DNA of 64,000 bases from positions 1,736,001 through 1,800,000 of the forward strand of contig JAJFPB010000005.1 of NCBI GenBank assembly GCA_020881915.1, given 5' to 3'. Source of the DNA: Paramyrothecium sp. XJ0827. Its lineage: Eukaryota > Ascomycota > Sordariomycetes > Hypocreales > Stachybotryaceae. A program made the position numbers and the translations under genes. Positions within the stretch are counted from its first letter, which is position 1. Each line of letters starts with the position of its first letter. The notes under the pieces are model-generated. The model had not been told where the DNA came from and searched no databases. It saw only the letters and a list, made by a program, of their open reading frames with translations. Of this stretch, positions 55,111 to 64,000 are shown piece after piece.

Positions 55111-55200
55111 ATGTCTCTCGCGCCAGCGCCGCGACAGCATCCAAACATTTTGCAACGAGACAGGCGCGGTGCGCGGGCGGCTGGTCGAAGCAATGCCTGA
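55111..55200 (+). promoter_or_regulatory. Upstream ORF (29 codons) overlapping the HET gene start
   Basis: An ATG in good context (accATGT) opens a 29-codon frame that ends at TGA 55198-55200, five bases beyond the A of the main ATG at 55193 and in a different frame. If the leader includes it, most ribosomes would pass the main start. The alternative is that an undetected 5' intron fuses this ATG to the HET frame. Confidence 0.5.
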
Positions 55201-57139
55201 GCCAGCGTATCCGAGCGGCGGCAACCCGCCCAGTAAGCGCAACAGCATCACAGATCGCCTGCTGGGCAGCTTCCGCGAGGCGCGCAAGGATACCTCTGCC
55301 TCAATCCAAAGGCGCGCGTCCACCGCGACTAAGCAGCAGAACCCAGTGGCTCGCATCAAGGAGTGGCTGGACACTTGCAATGGCCAGCACGATCACCATT
55401 GCTGCGGGACCGACGAATCGGATGCCGTGACGTGGCGCCCGGTCTGGCTCATTGATTCGGTTGAGCGCAACCTGGTGAGAGCAAAACCTACGGACAGGTA
55501 TCTTGCTCTGAGCTACGTCTGGGGCACCGGGCCACGGCGCAATGACCCGAACGCACCGGCGCAGCTTCTAAGAAGTAACGTCGATGCCTTCCAGCTCAGC
55601 CTCCCGGACACGGGCGTGCCACAGACCATCCTGGATGCCATGTGGCTGTCCAAGAAGCTGGGTCTGCGCTACCTATGGGTTGATCGGTTGTGTATTGTGC
55701 AAGATGACGAGGAGGAACTAAGCACCCACATCCGGCGCATGCCTTTCATCTTTTCCAACTCCTACCTCACCATTGTCGCAGCGTACGGTGACGTACACAC
55801 GGGTCTCGTGCCCTTGAACCCGCGACGGCCTCCGCGTGCTGCAAGACCGGGCAGCCGGGATCATAACGATCTGCTACTGCAATCTAGGTGGAACAATCGT
55901 GGCTGGACTCTACAGGAGCTTCTGTACTCACGACGAGCGATTTTCTTTTTTGAAGATGTCATGACTTGGGAGTGCCACTGTGATTTGTGGCAGGGAAGCC
56001 CAACGAGTGTCATGAAGTCAATAAGAGGAAATCGGCATACATGCACAAACAGAGTCGCTTCTGGTGCATTCGGCTTTCACCATGCGCCGTGGCCGGACCT
56101 CGATGAATACGCTCGCATCGCATCGGACTACAGTAGCCGTCGGGTGACTTTTGTCGAGGATACGCTCAGAGCGTTCTCTGGTATCACACAAATGCTGTCC
56201 AGGGTGTACCCTGGCGGGTTTGTGTATGGCATGCCGCTCATGTTCCTGGACATTGCTTTGTTGTGGCGACCAGCGGCAGCGATTCGAAGAAGAGCAGTCA
56301 CGCGTCCTCCGTTTCTGCCATCCTGGACTTGGATGGGGTGGTGGTTCGACAACCTCCCGGTTGACTTGGTGCTGTGGAAAGCAGCGGCGGACTACGTTGA
56401 GGATACCAAGATCGCAAAACGAGGACAGGCCTCTAAGAGGTTCCAGCCAACGCACAGCTTCAAGATTCGACCAACCGTTACCTGGAGCCTGACGGATCGC
56501 GCAGCCAGAGTGCCTGTACCCAATACAGGTTTGCAATATCGTGATATGAAGTCCCGAAGAACCCCAAGCACAGCTCTTCCCCCAGGATGGTCGAAAGCAG
56601 GCTCCCTCTTTAAGCATGATAGTGATGATTCAACAATCTTCAGGTACCCAGTTCCGGTAGAGGACCCGCCGGAAGCGGGAGAATACGAGCCGCCAACGGG
56701 CGAGATGGCTTTCCCAGGGCCTTTCCTCTCGTTCCAAACCCAGGCGGCGTTTTTCGAAGTTGACTTTGCCCTGACACTGGCTCCCAAGGACAAGATGAAC
56801 CCCGGAATCGCAGTGGGTAACATCTGGAGCCGATCTGGCAAGTGGGTGGGCGAGTTCAGAGCACACGATGGTTGGCTGGGCATTCAGTCGTCCAACTATG
56901 ACGGCGACGAGAAGCTTGAGTTCATCGCCATATCCTCCGCCACGGAGCGGAGGGGATCATACGTCTTCCCCCCGGAGCGCTTTGAGGAACATATGGACGA
57001 CTCGGAGGGGATTCATATTGTGAATGTCTTGTGGATTGAGAGGATCGGCGAAGTTGCTTACCGACGTGGGCTTGGACACATTTTACAAAGGGCATGGGAA
57101 GCTCATGCGGAAGATGAGGTGCCGATTCTTCTTGGTTAG
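55193..57139 (+). CDS. HET (heterokaryon incompatibility) domain protein
   Basis: Intronless, 648 residues. The HET domain blocks are present: RYLALSYVWG at ~102-111, DAMWLSKKLGLRYLWVDRLCIVQDD at ~150-175, SNSYLTIVAAYG, and RGWTLQELLYSRRAIFFFEDVMTWEC at ~236-262. HET domains trigger cell death when incompatible fungal strains fuse, and related TIR-like folds act as NAD-consuming or signalling enzymes. Most genomic copies, like this one, are orphan genes of unknown trigger. No NACHT, WD40 or ankyrin partner domain is visible; the C-terminal half is a conserved but unnamed extension with PSWTWMGW, typical of this subfamily. The first in-frame ATG (55193) is used. The gene is isolated by long spacers on both sides. 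Confidence 0.9.
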   Translation: MPEPAYPSGGNPPSKRNSITDRLLGSFREARKDTSASIQRRASTATKQQNPVARIKEWLDTCNGQHDHHCCGTDESDAVTWRPVWLIDSVERNLVRAKPTDRYLALSYVWGTGPRRNDPNAPAQLLRSNVDAFQLSLPDTGVPQTILDAMWLSKKLGLRYLWVDRLCIVQDDEEELSTHIRRMPFIFSNSYLTIVAAYGDVHTGLVPLNPRRPPRAARPGSRDHNDLLLQSRWNNRGWTLQELLYSRRAIFFFEDVMTWECHCDLWQGSPTSVMKSIRGNRHTCTNRVASGAFGFHHAPWPDLDEYARIASDYSSRRVTFVEDTLRAFSGITQMLSRVYPGGFVYGMPLMFLDIALLWRPAAAIRRRAVTRPPFLPSWTWMGWWFDNLPVDLVLWKAAADYVEDTKIAKRGQASKRFQPTHSFKIRPTVTWSLTDRAARVPVPNTGLQYRDMKSRRTPSTALPPGWSKAGSLFKHDSDDSTIFRYPVPVEDPPEAGEYEPPTGEMAFPGPFLSFQTQAAFFEVDFALTLAPKDKMNPGIAVGNIWSRSGKWVGEFRAHDGWLGIQSSNYDGDEKLEFIAISSATERRGSYVFPPERFEEHMDDSEGIHIVNVLWIERIGEVAYRRGLGHILQRAWEAHAEDEVPILLG

Positions 57140-58959
57140 GAGCGTTGTTTTCACACCACGATTTGGATGCTGCTTTGGGGACGTTTGGACATGACCTTCT
57201 TGGCAACTAAAACCGGGGTCTTGGAGGGCATTTGGTGTGTATGTTTGCCGCATTGTATCGGGCATGATTTAGTCCGGGGTGGATAGTGTTTAGCGGTGTC
57301 ATTCTTGGTAAGCTCGATGGGTGGCCTGTTCTGTATGAGTTGGGTTCGATGAGAAGATACCCAAGTTCGGCAAATCCGTATTCTTTTTCGCTAGCAAATA
57401 GATCAATACTCGTTCAGTATTGACGTAGGAATGGGACGCCTTGACAGAGCCGACGCTGCGTCATCGATGACTCTTCCTGAGTTCCACGTGCTGTGCCATT
57501 CTATCTTATCTTTTAGCAATCATGCGGAAGAAAATAAGTCTACAATCCTTATAAAAAGCCTTTAATTTGAGAATATGGGACTAACTTTTCTCTACTCAAT
57601 ATCTTTTATTTATTTTTCTGAATGAATATTATTACAGTATTTATGATTCGTAGGTTTGTAGATCTGCAGCTCGCTTGTTTCGCTAACCGCTTGCCAACCT
57701 ATCCCGCAACGATATGCAGTGTGATTCCAAGATTCCAAGCCAGACAGGGACAGGTGAAAAGGGGCTCCACTCAATAAGAAGTGGCGCGTCGCCGGTCGAA
57801 AACCTCCTGCATGGGCCGCTCCCATCTGCAAGTGGCCGTGGCCCACTGCCGGGCCCAAAACGCCAAGCTACAACGTGTTGAGCGCGGCACACGCGAGGCA
57901 TATTCCAGATCAGTCAATAGCGTGCTGTACATTATTAATAATGATGATGAACTTCTTCGATTAGCTTGTGGTTCCACATTCAAGCTCACTGCGCCGAACT
58001 TACCTGATGTTGTGGCCATGACCATGTAAGTCGACTGCACTAATGCGGTGCCCGCCAAGATGTGACTGGACGAAAGTGGAACGTTCGACTGCCAGTAGGA
58101 AGCTTCCGATGCCATTCAACTTCCTATGGACGCCGAGTGTGCAAGAAAAACAAAAGTTGGCAGCTTGGGGGCAGGGAACGTGCCCGCCATCGGCATTCAG
58201 GCACAGAACATGGCTGTCCGCATCCCGAAAACGAGCCCCACGCTCTCCGTCCCGCCATGCATGTACCGGTATAACGTTATGAGGCACCTCACTTTCCGTA
58301 TGAGGTCCCATCCCTACCTCATGCATCTTCCACCTAAGGTTAGGCGGTCCATCTCACCTTGCTCACCTCATATGTCATTTGCGTCCATACCGGCCAGCAC
58401 AGCGCTCGTCGCCGCAGAGTCGTAAGAGTCGCACCCAGAGCCGTCGCACAAGGCTGTTCTCATGACTGCAACGTCAGCATCGGTCTGGCAAGGACCAGCA
58501 ATTCCGTAAACCATGTCCGATTGATCCCCAAGTTGCCTCCGACCCTGCAGTAAAGACCCCGGAAGGTGCACGTCTCCATATCCCACCCTCCCGATGCTAC
58601 ACGAATGTCGTCGTGGTCTTCTCGAAGGTTTTCGTTACGCGTTGTCTTCGGCAACGCCAGGCCAGATCAATACCGCCGTTGACCCACCACAGCAGTCTCT
58701 TCGTCATGGCCGAGGATGCACAAAGCTCCACCTAGCACGGCTTTTCGACCACGACCAGACGGCTCCGCACCAGTGCCGAGCTCGCTGATGACTACTTTCC
58801 GGGTTCAAGGGTGACTTGTGGTGCCACGGGGAACTAATGTAGTCTATCTGCCCCGATCCGACCGGTTGGTCCGGTTAGGACCTAGTCGCTTCTTTCACGC
58901 TCGACGCAGGAGTACAGGCGTGGTTTTGTCGATCCGAGCACGCACCCGCCAGAGGCTGC

Positions 58960-58984
58960 AATTCCAAATTCCAAATTCCAAATT
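58960..58984. repeat. Short (AATTCCA)n heptamer array
   Basis: Three full copies of a 7-bp unit and a partial fourth, read directly. Confidence 0.85.
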
Positions 58985-60134
58985 CGCTATTGCGTCCATC
59001 CCTGTGTGCCTCGGCTTGGTGAGGGCTCATCCATCGATTAGACGGATCGGATGTGTGGGATACTGAACCACTGTTGCTAGAAACATGCATCTTCAACTTT
59101 GAACTGTCGGCAGGGTCTGCGAGTTCCTACAGTAGCACTGTTACCTTCCAGATCACAGTTTCTATTCTTATGTCTATCACAAACAACAATGAATATCCGC
59201 CAATAGACATCCATAGGCGAAGCGCCCACGACATGCGCAGCTCTCTCGTCCCCACCACATTGCCTTGCCTTCTTGCACCGTCTAGCGTCCCGCGCGCATT
59301 CCAGGCCTGCAGTACCGGTTTCCACCCGCCCCCGGACATGGGATTTTATTTTACTTCTATTTCCATTTTTCATGCGGAAAGAGGCTGGCCCCACTGAGAC
59401 AACAAAAATGATAAGTCACAACATGGACGGCTGATGCAACACACGGCACGGATATCAAAAGGACCGTCACGATGGCCTGTTCTGATCCTGGCATCTTCCG
59501 TAAGCCCTCAAGCCTCCTGCTGTAAGCCCTGGTTGGCTCTCGCGTGCTCGATGTTGTATGTGACGCTGTCACCGGATTCTTATCCAAGAAAGCCGGAAAT
59601 GCTAGCTATGAAATGTCACGACATGTCCGATGGAGCCTCACTACAGCTAGCCGACCCCCTGGCCATATCTTGTCCCGACGGCTTCTGAATCTGAACCCAC
59701 AGGTGGATCATCTCAGAATGCAATACATCATAGCGGGCACTTGATTCTCCAGGGACAACGAAAATTGGGACCTTCCCATGTCCTGGGCTAGAACACACGC
59801 CATCCGGGCATCAGCGATTGACCACCCCTGATACACGCTTTTCCAATCTGACTCCAAAAGCAATCAACGAATGGCCGCTTAGACTCAGCTCGTTGCCTGC
59901 TATCACCTGAGTGCTTGTACGACCCGCAAACAGGGGTGTGTTGGCTCACCAAAGACGACCCTGGCGTCGTACAAAGTTGCCCGTAACAGTTCCTCAATGA
60001 GTCTGGATCGACCTCGGCGTGATGTGCTAATGCTAGCTTATGCGTTGTTTCTCAACAATCGAACCATTCAAGCTTTATGATGTGTGGGGGTTAATATCTG
60101 GGTCATTCATCTGATGAACCTGTTTCGGTGCACG

Positions 60135-60142
60135 TATAAGTA
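60135..60142 (+). promoter_or_regulatory. TATA-like element of the catalase gene
   Basis: TATAAGTA lies 129-136 bp upstream of the catalase ATG and is followed by a pyrimidine-rich leader (60237-60262). Its role is inferred from position only. Confidence 0.35.
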
Positions 60143-60270
60143 GAGCGACTTGACCCTTTTGTTGTCCTCCATCCAGTGTTGTATATGGCCTGAATCAACC
60201 CGGCTAGGAGTGAACCCAGAGCCACATAATCTTGATCTTTTGCTTCTTTTCTACCTCTCAGCTCTGTACA

Positions 60271-62745
60271 ATGGTTCACCCCTCGGTCATTGCCGCCTTT
60301 GTCGGCATAGCAACCGTCGCTCAAGCTCAATGCCCATATGCAGATCCTTCAAATCTCAAAGCTCGATCTGATACCGATGGCTCCCGTCACAATGTTGCAG
60401 AGTTCGAGGTCGATGACTCAGAAGGCTACTTGACTTCAGACGTCGGCGGTCCCTTTGCAGACCAGGAGAGTCTGAGGGCCGGTGAACGAGGCCCGACACT
60501 GCTCGAGGACTTCATCTTCCGCCAGAAGATTACGCATTTTGACCACGAACGCGTACGTAAAAGCTTGTGATGTCTTCATAAACTCGACCTGACGCTTTGA
60601 CTTTAGGTTCCTGAGCGAGCGGTCCACGCCCGTGGTGCCGGTGCCTACGGCACTTTCACTAGTTACGGCGACTTTAGTAACATTACAGCTGCATCTTTCC
60701 TGAATGCTAAAGGCAAGGAGACGACTGCATTTGTTCGCTTCTCCACGGTTGCCGGCTCTCGAGGCAGTGCTGACACTGTGAGAGATGTCCATGGGTTTGC
60801 TGCTAGACTGTAAGTTTTCCCCCATGCGCTGCGTCTTCACCCTGCAGACCTCATCGTTGAAGCCCATCATGTTCCCAATGTCTTTTTTTCTTGTCATTGC
60901 ATCTTCTCAATGTTTCGATACTAAATCATACAGCTATACTGATGAAGGCAACTTTGACATCGTTGGCAACAACGTGCCTGTATTCTTCATCCAGGACGCC
61001 ATTCAGTTCCCCGATCTAGTTCACTCAGTGAAGCCAAGCCCCGATAGCGAAATCCCCCAGGGCGCGACCGCTCATGATTCCGCATGGGACTTCTTCTCCC
61101 AACAAACCACAACACTTCATACTTTGTTCTGGGCCATGGCTGGATACGGCATTCCTCGCAGCTACAGACACATGGTGAGCATAACCAAAGCCGCTTCAAT
61201 TCAATATGCTTATATGGCTAGGATGGCTTCGGTGTTCATACCTTCCGGCTAGTGACAGATGAAGGTAACAGCAAGCTTATCAAGTGGCATTGGAAGTCTA
61301 AGCAAGGCAGAGCCAGTCTTGTCTGGGAGGAGGCGCAGAAGATTGCTGGTGCTAATGCCGACTTCCACCGACAAGATCTTTGGGATGCCATTGCAGCTGG
61401 CAACTATCCGGAATGGGAGCTCAATGTTCAGATTATTGACGAAGATCAGGCTCTCGCCTTCGGATTCGATGTGTTGGATCCTACCAAGATCATTCCCGTA
61501 GAACTTGCTCCTCTGCAGCCCCTTGGTGTTCTTCGACTGGACGCAAACCCTGTCAACTACTTCGCCGAGACGGAGCAGATAATGGTCAGTATAGCCGCAA
61601 GGCTGGACAGACGAATGATGGCTGATGGTCTTGCAGTTCCAACCAGGTCACATTGTCCGTGGTGTTGACTTCTCCGATGATCCTCTCCTACAAGGCCGCA
61701 TTTTCTCCTACCTCGACACCCAGTTGAACAGACATGGAGGTCCCAACTTTGAGCAGCTTCCCATCAACAGGCCTGTCGTACCCATCCACAACAACAACCG
61801 CGACGGTGCTGGCCAGAACTTCATCCACAGGAACACTGCCCCATGTGAGTCTTGTCTCATCAGCTAAGTAAACCACGCAGTCGCTAACTTTGGTTATTAG
61901 ACACACCAAACACACTGAACAAGGGCTACCCACAGCAGGCAAACCAGACACAGGGCCGTGGTTTCTTTACTGCCCCAGGCCGTAGGGTATCTGGGGCCCT
62001 GGTTCGGCAACGTGCCTCAACCTTTGCCGATCATTGGAGCCAGCCTCGCCTGTTTTACAACTCCCTGACTAAGGTTGAGCAACAATTCCTCATCAATGCC
62101 ATTCGCTTCGAGACCAGTCAGCTCAGCCCAAGAGTTCAGGAGAACGTGCTAAAGCAGCTCAACAAGATCAGCCACGACATTGCGGTCCGAGTTGGTGAGG
62201 CTCTCGACATGAAAGCCCCCGCTGCTGACACTACTTACTACCACGACAACACGACGGCGGACATCAGCATCTTTGGGGAGAAGCTACCCACCATCGCCAC
62301 TCTACAGGTTGGTGTTCTTGCTTCTGTCAAGGATGCGGAGTCAATCTCGCAAGCCAAGGCCATCAAGGAGGCCTTCAAGGCAGAGAAGGTGACTGTCACG
62401 ATTGTTGGCGAGAAGCTTGCCGATGATATCGACCAGATTTACTCTGCGGCAGGGGCAACTACCTTTGACGGTATCATTGTTACAAAGGGAGCGAATGCTC
62501 TTGTCGAGGGCCGCAAGCAATCGACACTGTACCCGCCCGGGCGTCCAGCACAGATTGTCAGCGATGGGTACCACTGGGGCAAGCCTGTAGGCTTCCTCGG
62601 AACCAACAAACCCAAAGAATCGGTGGCCGGCGTAGCTCCAGGCCCTGGTGTGTACTTTGCTAGGGACGTTGCGTCCATCGTCAAGGATTTCAAGGACGGC
62701 TTGGCAACTTTCAAGTTCACGAACAGATTCCCCGTGGATGAGTAA
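60271..62745 (+). CDS. Secreted large-subunit (clade 2) catalase, CatB-like
   Basis: Six exons: 60271-60552, 60607-60809, 60934-61174, 61222-61584, 61637-61844 and 61901-62745; 713 residues. A signal peptide ([19 protein letters not shown]) precedes the mature start near QCPYAD. The distal-haem His101 is in [15 protein letters not shown], the active-site Asn174 in [11 protein letters not shown], and the proximal Tyr in RLFYNSL. A C-terminal flavodoxin-like domain (from ~560, [21 protein letters not shown]... [14 protein letters not shown]) shows this is the large-subunit type. The enzyme dismutates hydrogen peroxide outside the cell or in the wall; in other fungi such catalases counter host or self-made peroxide. 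All five introns are 47-124 bp, and exon 4 begins DGFGVHTF, as expected for the family. Confidence 0.95.
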
Positions 62746-64000
62746 TAGTTTGTGCTTGGCAACGCCGTATGGAAGCGATTTGAACTTGGCAATGAGACGT
62801 TTGGAGGCTCACGATTTCCCCAATATTTGTATATAATTCTTTCATCAAATGGCGATAATGCAAATATCCCGCCGACTGTACCACCTCATTACATTTTGCC
62901 GTGAACAGGATTTACTGTGATATCCAGCTTCTCTCATGCTTCTCATACTCTGAGGATAACTTGACAACTCAGACATCTACGGTCTAATCTCCAGAGAAGT
63001 TCTCATGAGTAAGAAAACTGTAGAAGATTTAGATAGCAAAAGTGCGATCTGAACATACAATGAGATCTTTAATATCTTTCCTTAGCTTCAAACTAAGATA
63101 ATACTGTGGATTAGTTCTGGTTTTATTAGAAATTTATCCTGATTTTATTATTATATTATTCTAGTTTTCTAATACTTTTGTTAGTTACCTATTCTATTTA
63201 TCTAAGAATATTATTCTAGTTTTCTTACACTTTTCTTAGTTCTTTACTCTATTTACAGAAGAAATAAACCATTATTTAAAAGAGAATTGTCTCTTAATAT
63301 ACTCAGCTTCATTTGGTTTCCGATGACACAAACAGCGGAAAGTCATATGCCTTTGTGATGGGTGGATGTGTCGTCCAGATTCCCTGCTAAAAGTACTGTC
63401 AATGGCCAGACCAAAAGACTCTTCGGGTGTGATTAAGCACAATCCTGAAGCCATCCACTATTGACAATGCCAGTGAATCATTTCTCTCAAGTCGCATGAC
63501 GTAGCCTCCATGCACGAGTATATCAACTGGCAACACTGGTCAACCTCACTTTGACAAGGTAACCTCATCCACTCCGATCCCTTTGCAGATTGGGGCATCC
63601 CGGCCCTCGGGCTATTTGCTCACTCGCTCATCGTCGCATTCTCTGTCTCCTTCTTCATCATTTAATTATTTGTCTAGAACGACATTCGCTGACCCTCACT
63701 CGGTGTGGTAGCAATGCTACCATGTTGCTAATCTTCGAGATTAACATGGCCCAAGCGACAATTACCTCTTAGTTGAGCTCTACTCCTGGCAGTTGAACAC
63801 GTTCACTGACGCTACTTTCGTTCATCTACTATTCTCTTGTGTATATTGGAGCCCGTGCTCGCACCAAAACCATTCTTGTCCTTTCTTTCACAAGGCTGAG
63901 CCTTATACCGACGAACCAACGAGTGCTGCCCCGTACGTGAGACCACCTACACTAACGATGAGTTTTCGGTTCTTGATGCGGGCCCCCGCTCCAGGCTGAA
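62746..64000. other. Right-edge intergenic DNA downstream of the catalase
   Basis: No gene seen. 63040-63300 is strongly AT-rich and contains a 55-bp tandem duplication. The last 400 bp return to mixed composition and may be upstream DNA of a gene beyond the window. Confidence 0.5.
63153..63262. repeat. Tandem duplication of a 55-bp AT-rich unit
   Basis: Both copies begin ATATTATTCTAGTTTTCT and continue with ACTTTT-TTAGTT and CTATTTA. The first is at 63153-63207 and the second at 63208-63262. A further partial copy (GTTTTATTAGAAATTTATCC) may precede it near 63119. Confidence 0.75.

Larger units (their letters stand above)
57140..60270. other. 3.1-kb spacer between the HET gene and the catalase
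   Basis: No supported coding sequence; frames of up to ~114 codons overlap in all phases without domains. 57480-57660 is AT-rich. 58280-58375 is dense in ACCT/AGGT motifs. The last few hundred bases are the catalase promoter. Confidence 0.5.

Noticed and set aside
1..64000. CRISPR arrays, bacterial operons, prophage or plasmid features
   Set aside because: Spliceosomal introns and fungal gene content throughout; no regularly spaced repeats.
1..64000. Dispersed 5S rRNA genes, common in filamentous ascomycetes
   Set aside because: No stretch resembling the conserved 5S internal promoter was noticed on either strand; a covariance search would be decisive.

Overview
The window is nuclear DNA from a filamentous ascomycete (Pezizomycotina), most likely a Sordariomycete of the order Hypocreales. 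The evidence is short GT-AG introns (mostly 47-126 bp) with GCTAAC/GCTAAT-like branch points, no operons, and fungal housekeeping and morphogenesis proteins whose sequences, STE12 and BUD4 especially, look like Fusarium/Hypocreales orthologues. The order is inferred from remembered family sequence, not from a search. All exon coordinates were worked out by hand from reading frame, splice consensus and protein continuity.

Layout. 1-17 kb: IBA57/CAF17 mitochondrial Fe-S factor (+), a DUF2235 alpha/beta-hydrolase with a faulty exon junction (+), a J-domain protein (+), an ACMSD-like amidohydrolase (-), an isopenicillin-N-synthase-like 2OG-Fe(II) oxygenase (+), an APH-fold kinase-like protein (+), HIS6 (-) divergent from the fatty-acid elongation dehydratase PHS1 (+), and a membrane-linked alpha/beta-hydrolase (-). 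17-31 kb: the RSC ATPase STH1 (-), a WDR70-like WD40 protein (-), a NADAR-domain protein (-), a PhyH-type dioxygenase (-), SWC5 (+) and the 40S assembly factor FSAF1/FAF1 (+). 31-34 kb: the MAPK-controlled transcription factor STE12 (-). 33.7-42.6 kb: about 8.9 kb of ordinary-composition DNA with no convincing gene, lying upstream of STE12. 42.6-50.3 kb: coronin CRN1 (-) and the septation/bud-site anillin-like protein BUD4 (-). 50.3-64 kb: a gene-poor stretch holding an intron-containing tRNA-Val(CAC), a HET-domain protein (+), a secreted large-subunit catalase (+), and a short AT-rich tandem repeat near the right edge.

How the genes relate. Most are unlinked housekeeping functions: histidine synthesis, very-long-chain fatty acids, Fe-S maturation, chromatin remodelling by RSC and SWR1, and 40S biogenesis. 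STE12, CRN1 and BUD4 all bear on polarized growth, septation or invasive development and lie within 20 kb, but there is no sign that they form a functional cluster. The right third, with a HET gene, a secreted catalase, a tRNA and long spacers, is the most accessory-like part. I did not find a clear new multi-gene system. The best leads are the STE12 upstream gene desert, the in-frame 84-bp zinc-finger exon of STE12, the broken junction in the DUF2235 gene, and the overlapping upstream ORF on the HET gene.
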